Of a DNA stretch of 64,000 nt, positions 56,617 to 64,000 are shown piece by piece. This stretch comes from Microbacterium sufflavum. GTDB lineage: Bacteria; Actinomycetota; Actinomycetes; Actinomycetales; Microbacteriaceae. The stretch spans positions 3,472,001 through 3,536,000 of the forward strand of contig NZ_CP078076.1 in NCBI RefSeq assembly GCF_023101165.1, read 5' to 3'. The notes below the pieces were generated by a model, which did not search any database, was not told the origin of the DNA, and saw only the letters and a list, made by a program, of their open reading frames with translations. Positions within the stretch are counted from its first letter, which is position 1. Each line of letters starts with the position of its first letter. A program made the translations under genes and the position numbers.

Positions 56617-57571
56617 GACCCCCGACGCCCGTGTCGCGGTCTACCTCGACTTCGACAACATCGTCATCTCCTGGTACGACCGCGTCCACGGCCGCAACTC
56701 GTACGGCAAGGACCGCCAGCGCATCACCGAGAACCCCAACGACCCCGAGGTCGCCGAGCGGTTGAACAGGGCGATGATCGAGGTCGGCGCCATCATCGAC
56801 TACGCCGCCTCGTTCGGTACCCTCGTGCTCACCAGGGCCTACGCCGACTGGTCGTCGCCCGTGAACGCCGAGTACCGCTCGCAACTCGTGGCCCGTGCGG
56901 TCGACCTGGTGCAGCTGTTCCCGGCCGCCGCGTACGCCAAGAACGGCGCCGACATCCGGCTCGCGGTCGACGCGGTGGAGGACATGTTCCGCCTGCCCGA
57001 CCTCACCCACGTGGTGATCGTGGCGGGCGACAGCGACTACGTGCCGCTCGCGCAGCGCTGCAAGCGCCTCGGCCGCTACGTGATCGGGGTCGGCGTGGCC
57101 GGCTCCACCGCGAAGTCGCTCGCCGCCGCGTGCGACGAGTTCGAGTCGTACGACTCGCTGCCCGGTGTCGCCCGCCCGGCGAAGAGCGTGAACCGCACGC
57201 CCGCGGAGGCCCCGGCGGAACTCGCGGCCCCACCGGCGGACACCGCGACCAAGCCGAAGGCGGCACCCAAGACGCGCGCGAAGGCCAAGGCCGCGAAGAC
57301 CGAGGAGCCCAAGGTTGAGGAGAAGATCGACGACCAGGGCGAGGCCACGCGTCTGCTGGAGCGGGCGCTGCGCCTCGGGCACGACAAGGCCGATGCCGAC
57401 GAGTGGCTGCACAGCTCAGCGGTCAAGACGCACATGCGCCGCATGGACCCGTCCTTCAGCGAGAAGGCGCTCGGCTACCGGTCGTTCTCCGACTTCCTGA
57501 AGTCGCGCGACGACATCGCCGAGCTCGAGGAGACGGGGCACGAGCGCCTCGTCCGCCTGCGCGAGCCCTGA
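56609..57571 (+). CDS. NYN-domain ribonuclease-like protein with C-terminal OST-HTH/LOTUS domain (320 aa)
   Basis: N-terminal NYN (PIN-like) nuclease domain: VAVYLDFDNIVISWYD with the first catalytic Asp pair, ADIRLAVDAVEDM, and VVIVAGDSDYVPLAQRC with the later acidic site. A 75-residue Ala/Lys/Pro linker (about 190-240) leads to a C-terminal OST-HTH/LOTUS-like domain (LLERALRLGH...DFLKSRDDIAEL). This layout is like LabA/limkain-type RNA-processing proteins. GTG start overlaps the dehydrogenase gene by 8 bp, with GAGGAGGA upstream. The stop sits in a 24-bp tandem repeat. Confidence 0.9.
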   Translation: MAETPDARVAVYLDFDNIVISWYDRVHGRNSYGKDRQRITENPNDPEVAERLNRAMIEVGAIIDYAASFGTLVLTRAYADWSSPVNAEYRSQLVARAVDLVQLFPAAAYAKNGADIRLAVDAVEDMFRLPDLTHVVIVAGDSDYVPLAQRCKRLGRYVIGVGVAGSTAKSLAAACDEFESYDSLPGVARPAKSVNRTPAEAPAELAAPPADTATKPKAAPKTRAKAKAAKTEEPKVEEKIDDQGEATRLLERALRLGHDKADADEWLHSSAVKTHMRRMDPSFSEKALGYRSFSDFLKSRDDIAELEETGHERLVRLREP

Positions 57572-57667
57572 TCCCCCCGCCTGCGCGAGCCCTGATCCAC
57601 CCGCCGGCGCGGGGCCTGATCCCCCCACCTGCGCCGGGCCTGATCCACCCGCCTGCGCGGGGCCTGG
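57554..57667 (+). repeat. 24-bp tandem repeat spanning the NYN gene stop
   Basis: TGATCC recurs at 57569, 57593, 57617 and 57641, then TGG at 57665, exact 24-bp spacing. The first two copies of CGCCTGCGCGAGCCCTGA are identical; the first is the gene's own RLREP-stop. Confidence 0.95.
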
Positions 57668-57691
57668 CCCATCCAGGCCGAGGTCCGGCCC

Positions 57692-58699
57692 CTACTGGTT
57701 GCTGAAGGCGGCGTCGAACGCGGCCTCGGGCGGCGGCCACAGCAGCGACCGCACGAAGCCGAGCGCTTCGGGGGCACCGTGGAGCCGGTCCATGCCGGCG
57801 TCCTCCCACTCGATCGAGATCGGGCCGTCGTAGCCGATCGCGTCGAGCGCCCGGAAGGCGTCCTCCCACGGCACGTCACCGTGACCGGTCGACACGAAGT
57901 CCCAGCCGCGCCGCGGGTCGCCCCACGGCAGGTGCGACCCGAGCACGCCCGCCCGGCCGTTGTGCGGACGCATCCGGGTGTCCTTGCAGTCCACGTGGTA
58001 GATGCGGTCGGCGAAGTCGACGATGAACCCGACCGGGTCGATGTTCTGCCACATCATGTGCGAGGGGTCCCAGTTGAACCCGAACGCCTCGCGGTGGTCG
58101 ATCGCGTCGAGCGCACGCACGCTCGACCAGTAGTCGTAGGCGATCTCACCCGGGTGCACCTCGTGCGCGAACCGCACGCCCTCGCCGTCGAACACGTCGA
58201 GGATCGGGTTCCAGCGGTCGGCGAAGTCCTGGAACCCCTGCTCGATCACGGCGGCGGGCACGGGCGGGAACATCGCCACGTAGGGCCAGATCGACGAGCC
58301 GGTGAAGCCCACGACCGTGTCGACCCCGAGCTTGCGGGCGACCCGGGCGGCGCGCGTCATGTCCTCGGCCGCTCGCTGCCGCACCCCTTCGGCCTCGCCA
58401 TCGCCCCACACGTACGGGCGCAGGATGCCCTGATGGCGGAAGTCGATCGGGGCGTCGCACACGGCCTGGCCCGCCAGGTGGTTCGAGATCGCGAAGAGCC
58501 GCAGGCCGTGTCGGTCGAGGATCTCGCGGCGCGAGGCGAGGTAGGCGTCGTCCTCGTCGGCGCGGCGCAGGTCGAGGTGGTCCCCCGAGGCCGCGACCTC
58601 CAGCCCGTCGTAGCCCCACTCGGCGGCGAGCCGGGCCACCTCCTCGAACGGCAGGTCGGCCCACTGGCCGGTGAACAGGGTGACCGGACGAGTGCTCAT
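57692..58699 (-). CDS. sugar phosphate isomerase/epimerase-type TIM barrel protein (335 aa)
   Basis: AP-endonuclease-2/xylose-isomerase-like barrel: [22 protein letters not shown], then [23 protein letters not shown] (metal Glu-His), [14 protein letters not shown] with the metal Asp/His, [16 protein letters not shown], and ISIEWEDAG with the last Glu. Probably isomerises or dehydrates a sugar or cyclitol. Strong AAGGAGGATCC before the ATG. Last gene of the ABC-type sugar operon, 56 bp after the related 283-aa epimerase gene. Confidence 0.9.
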   Translation of the reverse strand: MSTRPVTLFTGQWADLPFEEVARLAAEWGYDGLEVAASGDHLDLRRADEDDAYLASRREILDRHGLRLFAISNHLAGQAVCDAPIDFRHQGILRPYVWGDGEAEGVRQRAAEDMTRAARVARKLGVDTVVGFTGSSIWPYVAMFPPVPAAVIEQGFQDFADRWNPILDVFDGEGVRFAHEVHPGEIAYDYWSSVRALDAIDHREAFGFNWDPSHMMWQNIDPVGFIVDFADRIYHVDCKDTRMRPHNGRAGVLGSHLPWGDPRRGWDFVSTGHGDVPWEDAFRALDAIGYDGPISIEWEDAGMDRLHGAPEALGFVRSLLWPPPEAAFDAAFSNQ

Positions 58700-58755
58700 G
58701 GATCCTCCTTGGTCGCGGGTACGGGGTACGGGGCGGGGCGGGCGGGGTCGCGAGG

Positions 58756-59607
58756 TCAGGCACCGAGGGCGCGCAGATGGGCGATGCTGCGCGCGGCGAG
58801 CTCGTCCTGGCTCGCAGCGAGCGGGCGCCACACCGACGCCGCGACCGCGATCGTCGCGTTCTCGCCGGTGAAGCTCTCCAGCCCGAGCACCCCGCGGTAG
58901 CCCGCGTCGTCGAGCGCCGCGAGGATGCCCGGCCAGTCGGTGTGGTCGTCGCCCACCGCCCCGCGGTCGCTGCCGCACACCTGCACGTGGGCGATCGCGG
59001 ATCCCGCGGCCCTGATCGCGTCGGCCGGCCGCTTCTCCTCGATGTTGAGGTGGTACGTGTCGAGGGCGAGCCCCACGCCCGCGCCCAGCAGCGGCTCGAG
59101 CGCGTCGAGGCTCTGCGCGACCGTGTTGAGCACGCTCGTCTCATACCGGTTGAGAGGCTCGACGGCGAGGATGAGCCCGGCGGCCGCCGCCTCGTCCGCC
59201 AGGGGCGCCAGGTTCTCCCGCAGCTCGGCCACGACCGCGGTGCGCTCCCCCGCGTCCATCCGCCAGGGCGCCCCGGTGGGCGCGTAGAACGGACCGGCCA
59301 CGACCGGGGAACGGAGGATCGCGGCCGCGTCGAGGCAGGCGCGCAGGTACTCCTGCGTCGCCGGCACGTCGCCCGCGCGTGCCACGAGCGACCGCCCCTG
59401 CCCCATCGCGCCGACCAGGACCGCGCCCATCCCGAGGCCGTCCAGCACGGCACGCGCCCGCACGGGGTCCCAGTCGCCGGGGTTCTCCAGCGGCAGTTCC
59501 AGGGCGTCGTAGCCCATCCGTGCGGCGGTGTGCGCGAGCGGCTCCAGCGTCTCGTCGGTGAGCGGAGACGTCCACACCCAGGTGTTGACGGCGATCGTGC
59601 GGGGCAT
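58756..59607 (-). CDS. sugar phosphate isomerase/epimerase, tagatose/psicose 3-epimerase-like (283 aa)
   Basis: TIM barrel with ISOM/AP-endonuclease-2 signatures: [49 protein letters not shown] with the first catalytic Glu, [12 protein letters not shown] (metal Asp/His), [18 protein letters not shown], and [10 protein letters not shown] with the second Glu. Fits ketose 3-epimerases (D-psicose/D-tagatose type). The ATG at 59607 lies 77 bp downstream of the binding-protein stop. It is only distantly similar to the neighbouring isomerase. Confidence 0.9.
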   Translation of the reverse strand: MPRTIAVNTWVWTSPLTDETLEPLAHTAARMGYDALELPLENPGDWDPVRARAVLDGLGMGAVLVGAMGQGRSLVARAGDVPATQEYLRACLDAAAILRSPVVAGPFYAPTGAPWRMDAGERTAVVAELRENLAPLADEAAAAGLILAVEPLNRYETSVLNTVAQSLDALEPLLGAGVGLALDTYHLNIEEKRPADAIRAAGSAIAHVQVCGSDRGAVGDDHTDWPGILAALDDAGYRGVLGLESFTGENATIAVAASVWRPLAASQDELAARSIAHLRALGA

Positions 59608-59684
59608 CGTTGTCCTTCGATCAGGGAGTCGCTCCCACCCTCCCACCCCGGTGACACGGAGCGGAAGGGCGGGAGCGCAGGCGG

Positions 59685-60893
59685 TTACGGGATCTGCCGC
59701 TCCTGCCACACCGTCGGGTAGCCGGGGAGGTTCTCCCCGCCGAACTTGGCGTAGTGGCCGTCGGGCATGCCCTCGTTCGCCGCCAGGTAGTCGTCCAGCT
59801 CCGCCTCGGTGATGGGCTTCTGCGGCAGCACCCACTCCTTCGGCACCTCCTGGCCGGCGAAGATCATCTGCGCCGCGAGCAGCGGGGTGCGCCACTGGAA
59901 GTTCGAGTACACCGGGGCGAGGCCGGTGAGGCCCGTGTCCTTCCACTTGCGCAGGAAGCTCATCTCGTCCTCACCGGTCATGACCGGGTAGTCCGCGCCG
60001 GCGTCCTCGAACGCCTCGATGGCCGCGACGGCGCCGTCACCGGCGTCCATCCAGATGCCGTCGACGTCGCCCTTGGCGAGCTCGTCGCTGATGATGCTCT
60101 TGATCTCCGCCGGGTCGGCGCCCGTGAAGTAGTCCACGGCCTCGATGCCCGCCTCGTCGAACAGCTTCTCGGCACCGGCCCAGCGGTGCTCCAGCACGTC
60201 GACGCCGGGGAGGATGCGCAGGGCCACGACCTTGTCGCCCTCCTCCAGGTTGTCGATCAGGAACTCGGCCGTGTCGATGCCCCAGGCGAAGCCGCCGATG
60301 GGGTGGATGAAGGTGACGGGGCAGTCGGTGTTCACACCGCGGTCGAACACCACCACGGGCTTCCCGGTCTCGCACGCCCGGTCGACGGCGGGCGTCATCG
60401 CCGCCGTGCTGTTCGGCGAGATGAGGAACACGTCGCAGTTCCCCTCCGAGATGAAGTAGTCGATGTCGGCGATCTGCGTGTCATCGGAGTCCTGCGCGTC
60501 GCGCGTCTCCATCTCGCTGATCGCCCCGGCCTCCTGCAGCGCCTTGAGCTGCTCGTTCATGGTGATCCAGCCCGTCTGCCGCCACGGGTTGGAGATCGAG
60601 GCGTTCGCGAAGCAGGCCTTCTTGGCCCCGGCGCTGGCGAACTCGGACGTGTCGACCATCTCGGCGTTGATGTGCTGCAGGTAGGGCTCGTCGGCGGGAC
60701 CCTGGGGTTCCACGCCGCGCTCCTCGTCCTGCTTGTCGAACAGCTCCTGGTCGAACCACTCGGTCGTCTCCGCCGCCTGCTCGGGGTTCTCCGACTCCGC
60801 CGGCGCCACGGACGGGTCGGTCGTGCACCCGGCGAGCGCGATGAGGCCGAAGAGGGCCACCCCGGCGGTGGCGATCTTCATCGATCGTCGCAT
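59685..60893 (-). CDS. ribose-type sugar ABC transporter substrate-binding lipoprotein (402 aa)
   Basis: Lipoprotein: signal MKIATAGVALFGLIALAG after MRRS, then Cys23. Type-I binding protein: KACFANASISNPWRQTG, IDYFISEGNCDVFLISPNS, GKPVVVFDRGVNTDCP, GIWMDAGDGAVAAIEAF and VMTGEDEMSF. A 70-residue acidic N-terminal region before the fold is unusual. The ligand is unknown; two ketose-isomerase-like genes follow. GAGGAG 7 nt before the ATG at 60893. It is 2 bp after the permease stop. Confidence 0.9.
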   Translation of the reverse strand: MRRSMKIATAGVALFGLIALAGCTTDPSVAPAESENPEQAAETTEWFDQELFDKQDEERGVEPQGPADEPYLQHINAEMVDTSEFASAGAKKACFANASISNPWRQTGWITMNEQLKALQEAGAISEMETRDAQDSDDTQIADIDYFISEGNCDVFLISPNSTAAMTPAVDRACETGKPVVVFDRGVNTDCPVTFIHPIGGFAWGIDTAEFLIDNLEEGDKVVALRILPGVDVLEHRWAGAEKLFDEAGIEAVDYFTGADPAEIKSIISDELAKGDVDGIWMDAGDGAVAAIEAFEDAGADYPVMTGEDEMSFLRKWKDTGLTGLAPVYSNFQWRTPLLAAQMIFAGQEVPKEWVLPQKPITEAELDDYLAANEGMPDGHYAKFGGENLPGYPTVWQERQIP

Positions 60894-60895
60894 TG

Positions 60896-61966
60896 CTAAT
60901 CTCCTCTGGTTTCTGTGTGGATGGTGCGTGAGGTCGTGGCGGCCCCGTGGGTCACGGGCGCCGCGGGTTCGGGTTCCGCGGGCTCCGGCGCCGCGGGTTG
61001 GGGGCCGCGTGCGCGGCGGGCACGGAAGGCGACGGCGGAGTAGGCCACCGCAGCGATGATGATGACGCCCTGCACGGCGTCGCGCAGCGTGGACGGCACG
61101 CCCGCGATGTTGAGGAGCATGAACAGCGCCTCGAGCGTGAACGCCCCGGCGACCGCGCCCACGATCCAGCCCCGGCCACCGCCGAGCACGACGCCGCCGA
61201 GCACGACCGCCGTGATGGCGGTGAACTCGTAGCCGCGGCCGACCGACGGGTGCACGCCCGCATAGCCGACCAGCAGCACGGCCGACAGCGTGGCCGAGAG
61301 CGAGGAGATCACGAACGCGCGCGTGGTGACCCAGGCGCGGCGGGCACCGGCGTAGTCCACGGCCCTGGCGTTGTCGCCGATGGCGATGAGGGTCTTGCCG
61401 AGCGGCCGCTTCGTGAGGACGATGCCCAGCGCGAGCCACACGATCAGCAGCAGCACCGCCCACGGGATGAAGTCCAGCAGCGGCACGTCGCGCAGGCCGC
61501 CACGTCCGATCTCGCGGAAGCTGTCGGCGGGGTTTCCGGTGGCCGCTCCCCCTGTCCACCACATCACCCCGCCGAGCAGCGCGAGCATCATGCCGAGCGT
61601 CACGATGAACGACGGCACCTTCAGCAGCGTCGTGATCAGGCCGTTCACGAGCCCGACGGCCACCGCGAAGACCACCATGAGCAGCAGCACCGGGATGGTG
61701 CGGGCGTCGTCCTGGCCCACCAGGTTGCCGGCGATGATGACCTGCGCCGTGATGAGCGAGCCCTGCGACAGGTCGAACTCGCCGGCGATGATCACGAAGT
61801 ACTGCCCGATCGCGACGATGGCGATGGGTGCGACCCGCTGCAGGAACCGCATGAACTGCCCCGGCTCGGCGAAGCTCGGGTTGAGGATCGTGACCGCGAC
61901 GAGCAGCACCACCAGCAGCAGGAACACGGCGCCGCGCGGGCTGACGAGGGTGCGCAGGGCCTTCAT
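60896..61966 (-). CDS. sugar ABC transporter permease, RbsC type (356 aa)
   Basis: Ten-helix RbsC-family permease: AIGQYFVIIAGEFDLSQGSLI (EFDLS motif), VPSFIVTLGMMLALLGG, PLGKTLIAIGDNARAVDYAG, and a Gly-rich AVVLGGVVLGGGRGWIVGA. The C-terminal tail (from about 325) is Pro/Ala/Glu-rich and low in complexity. Start overlaps the stop of the other permease (ATGA). Two permease genes in one operon indicate a heterodimeric channel. Confidence 0.92.
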   Translation of the reverse strand: MKALRTLVSPRGAVFLLLVVLLVAVTILNPSFAEPGQFMRFLQRVAPIAIVAIGQYFVIIAGEFDLSQGSLITAQVIIAGNLVGQDDARTIPVLLLMVVFAVAVGLVNGLITTLLKVPSFIVTLGMMLALLGGVMWWTGGAATGNPADSFREIGRGGLRDVPLLDFIPWAVLLLIVWLALGIVLTKRPLGKTLIAIGDNARAVDYAGARRAWVTTRAFVISSLSATLSAVLLVGYAGVHPSVGRGYEFTAITAVVLGGVVLGGGRGWIVGAVAGAFTLEALFMLLNIAGVPSTLRDAVQGVIIIAAVAYSAVAFRARRARGPQPAAPEPAEPEPAAPVTHGAATTSRTIHTETRGD

Positions 61967-63063
61967 GAGCGCGTTCCTTCCGTCGTGGAGCCGGGACTGG
62001 GCGCGAGCTCCCGCGCCGCCGCCGCCATCTCGGCCTCCGCGGCTTTGGCCGCCGCATCGCCCCCGGTGCGCGTGCCCCCGGCGCCGAAGCGCGGGCGACG
62101 CCGCACGATCGCGCGACGGCTGTACACCGCGACCGCCGCGACGATGACCACGCCGCGCACCACGTCCTTCAGGAACGGGTTCACCTGCAGCACGCTCATC
62201 ACGTTGTCGACCACCGCGAGGATCGCGACGCCGCCGATCGTGCCCCAGATGGAGCCGCGGCCGCCGAGGAGCAGCGTGCCGCCCAGCACGACCGCGGCGA
62301 TCGAGAGCAGCGCATAGCCGCCCTGCTGCCCCACCGTCGGGCTCCCGACGCCGAGGCGGCTCGCGAGCAGCAGTCCGGCGAGCCCCGCGAACACGGAGCA
62401 CAGCACGTGCGCCCAGATCAGCGGCATCCGCGTGCGCACGCCGCTGAGCCGTGCGATCTCCGGGTCGCCGCCGACGGCGTACAGGTGCGCGCCGGTGCGG
62501 GTGCGGTTCAGCAGCACCCAGACCACCACGGCGAGCACGATCATGATGATCGTCGACACCGGGACGGGCCCGACGCCGGTGGCGCCGATCAGCTGGAACG
62601 CCCAGGGGACGTTGCCCGCCGAGCCCTCGAAGTTCGTGTTGAGGATGCCCTGGAGGATCAGCCCCACGCCGAGAGTGGCGATGAAGCCGTTCACCTTGAG
62701 CACCGTCACGATCACGCCGTTGAGCAGCCCGATGCCCGCGCACACCAGCAGCGTGACGGCCACGGCGACCGGGATGTTGCCGGGGTTGCCGTTCATCAGG
62801 GTGGCCGCGAGCAGGCTCGACAGGCTGATGACGTAGGTGACGGAGAGGTCGAGCGACGCCCCGAGCACCACGAGCGTCTGCCCGATCGCGACCAGTCCGA
62901 GCACGCTCATGCCGGTCAGCACGTCGCGGATGTTGCCGGGGCTGAGGAAGTTGCGGCCGACGGTCGCGACGAGGATCGCCCCGACCACGAGGGTCAGCAC
63001 GAGGATGCCGAGCACGATCACGGTGGAGTCGATGCGCAGCCGGGGGCGGGTGGCGGTGGTCAT
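61963..63063 (-). CDS. sugar ABC transporter permease, RbsC type (366 aa)
   Basis: RbsC-family permease: AIGQTLVVLGASLDLSVTYV (SLDLS motif), VNGFIATLGVGLILQG, GAHLYAVGGDPEIARLSGVR and AAVVLGGTLLLGGRGSIWG. C-terminal Ala/Glu-rich tail. The ATG at 63063 overlaps the ATPase stop. Divergent enough from the neighbouring permease (about a third similar by eye) to be a distinct subunit rather than a recent duplicate. Confidence 0.92.
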   Translation of the reverse strand: MTTATRPRLRIDSTVIVLGILVLTLVVGAILVATVGRNFLSPGNIRDVLTGMSVLGLVAIGQTLVVLGASLDLSVTYVISLSSLLAATLMNGNPGNIPVAVAVTLLVCAGIGLLNGVIVTVLKVNGFIATLGVGLILQGILNTNFEGSAGNVPWAFQLIGATGVGPVPVSTIIMIVLAVVVWVLLNRTRTGAHLYAVGGDPEIARLSGVRTRMPLIWAHVLCSVFAGLAGLLLASRLGVGSPTVGQQGGYALLSIAAVVLGGTLLLGGRGSIWGTIGGVAILAVVDNVMSVLQVNPFLKDVVRGVVIVAAVAVYSRRAIVRRRPRFGAGGTRTGGDAAAKAAEAEMAAAARELAPSPGSTTEGTRS

Positions 63064-64000
63064 CGCTGGCCTCCCTCGGTCGAGGGGCGCGCATCCGCAC
63101 CGGTCGCCGCGGCGAGGATCTCGTGCTCCGCGGAGCCCGCGGGCAGCTCGGCGACCAGCTCCCCGTCGTGCATCACCAGGATGCGGTCGCTCATGCCGAT
63201 CACCTCCGGCAGCTCGCTCGAGACCATCAGCACGGCCGTGCCCTGCGCCGCGAGCTGGCGCATCAGCTCGTACACCGCGTACTTCGCGCCCACGTCGATG
63301 CCGCGTGTCGGCTCGTCGAACAGCACGATCTGCGGTCCGGTGAGCAGCCACTTCGCGAGCACGACCTTCTGCTGGTTGCCGCCGGAGAGGTACCGCACCT
63401 CCTGGTCGAGCCCGCGCGACGACACCTCCAGCGCGCTGAGCACGCCGGGCACCTCGCGGCGCGACGCGGCCGTGCGCCCGGCGAACACGCTGCGCACGAC
63501 CAGCAGGGCGTTGTCGAGCACCGACTGGCCGAGCGCGAGGCCCTGCGCCTTGCGGTCCTCCGACACGAGCGCGAGCCCCGCACGGACGGCCACCCGGGGG
63601 CCGGTGATGCGCACGGGGGCGCCGTCGATGCGCATCGTGCCGCGCGTGAACGCCTGGATGCCGAACACGCCCTCCACGAGCTCTGTGCGTCCGGAGCCCT
63701 GGAGCCCGGCGACGCCGACGATCTCGCCGGCGCGCAGCGTGAGCGACACCCCGTCCACGTAGGCGTTGCCGCAGCCGTCGAGCTCGAGCCGCGGCTCCCC
63801 CACCTCGGTGCCCTCGAGCGCGTCGGGGAAGTACGACTGGATGGAGCGGCCGACCATGCGCCGCACGAGCTCGTCGGTCGTGAGCGCCGCGGTGTCGTCG
63901 GTGGACACGAGGGCGCCGTCCTTGAGGATGGTGATGCGGTCGCAGAGGTCGAAGATCTCCTTGAGCCGGTGCGACACGTAGAGCACCGCGACCCCGCGCG
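63060..64000 (-). CDS. sugar ABC transporter ATPase, RbsA type (5' part outside window)
   Basis: The C-terminal part of a two-domain sugar ATPase. It shows the end of domain 1 (LYVSHRLKEIFDLCDRITIL) and all of domain 2: [31 protein letters not shown] and [19 protein letters not shown]. First visible gene of the operon ATPase - permease - permease - binding protein - epimerase - isomerase. The promoter and N-terminal ABC domain lie beyond the right edge. Confidence 0.93.
   Translation of the reverse strand, partial: RGVAVLYVSHRLKEIFDLCDRITILKDGALVSTDDTAALTTDELVRRMVGRSIQSYFPDALEGTEVGEPRLELDGCGNAYVDGVSLTLRAGEIVGVAGLQGSGRTELVEGVFGIQAFTRGTMRIDGAPVRITGPRVAVRAGLALVSEDRKAQGLALGQSVLDNALLVVRSVFAGRTAASRREVPGVLSALEVSSRGLDQEVRYLSGGNQQKVVLAKWLLTGPQIVLFDEPTRGIDVGAKYAVYELMRQLAAQGTAVLMVSSELPEVIGMSDRILVMHDGELVAELPAGSAEHEILAAATGADARPSTEGGQR

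Overview
The window is about 70% G+C, densely packed, and has GTG starts and many 4-bp ATGA/GTGA gene overlaps. Protein types (Lrp, LacI and 13E12/HNH families, Pmt mannosyltransferase, IspE, actinobacterial MetG, Cmx-type exporter) point to a high-G+C Gram-positive actinobacterium, most likely Microbacteriaceae (Microbacterium-like). No rRNA, tRNA, IS element, prophage or CRISPR array was found. The two edge genes are cut by the window: a CPA1 antiporter on the left and a sugar ABC ATPase on the right.

Layout. 1-7 kb: antiporter, ABC-F ATPase, alpha/beta hydrolase, an HNH/13E12 protein behind a LexA-like box, and a Cmx-like drug exporter behind a short leader ORF. 7-12.5 kb: a multiple-monosaccharide ABC operon (mmsA-mmsB-chvE) with a LacI repressor and two matching operators. 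12.6-20.6 kb: housekeeping genes ispE, rsmA, tatD and metG, with an aldo/keto reductase, an alpha-carbonic anhydrase and an MFS permease between them. 20.6-30 kb: a membrane molybdopterin oxidoreductase, then an oligopeptide-type ABC operon ending in a GH1 beta-glucosidase, with its own LacI regulator and operator. 30-34 kb: a methyltransferase, rsmI, two small orphan genes, and pmt. 33.9-37 kb: an overlapping aminotransferase - amino-acid permease - Lrp operon. 37-46 kb: a YyaL-type thioredoxin protein, an aldo/keto reductase, a DUF1624/DUF418-like membrane protein, HrpA helicase and a quinone oxidoreductase. 46.4-55.5 kb: a cassette of an ABC importer plus a luciferase-like monooxygenase and two AhpD/CMD-type proteins, with a frameshifted second monooxygenase. 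55.6-64 kb: Gfo/Idh dehydrogenase, NYN-LOTUS protein, and a ribose-type sugar ABC operon with two sugar isomerase/epimerase genes.

Three cross-cutting patterns stand out. (1) Many first-of-transcript genes have a TANNNT hexamer exactly 6 nt before the start codon, which suggests leaderless mRNAs; this also fixed several start choices. (2) Stop codons are repeatedly buried in short tandem duplications (periods 13, 17, 19, 20, 24 and 59 bp), each locus with its own sequence. In two ABC operons a 59-bp duplication has made a 20-codon relay ORF linking two genes by ATGA overlaps. (3) The actinobacterial neighbourhood pmt-rsmI-metG-tatD-rsmA-ispE keeps its order but is spread over about 20 kb by transport and catabolic inserts.

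Functionally the region is mostly carbon scavenging: four ABC importers with their own catabolic enzymes or repressors, set into a conserved translation, rRNA-modification and isoprenoid backbone.
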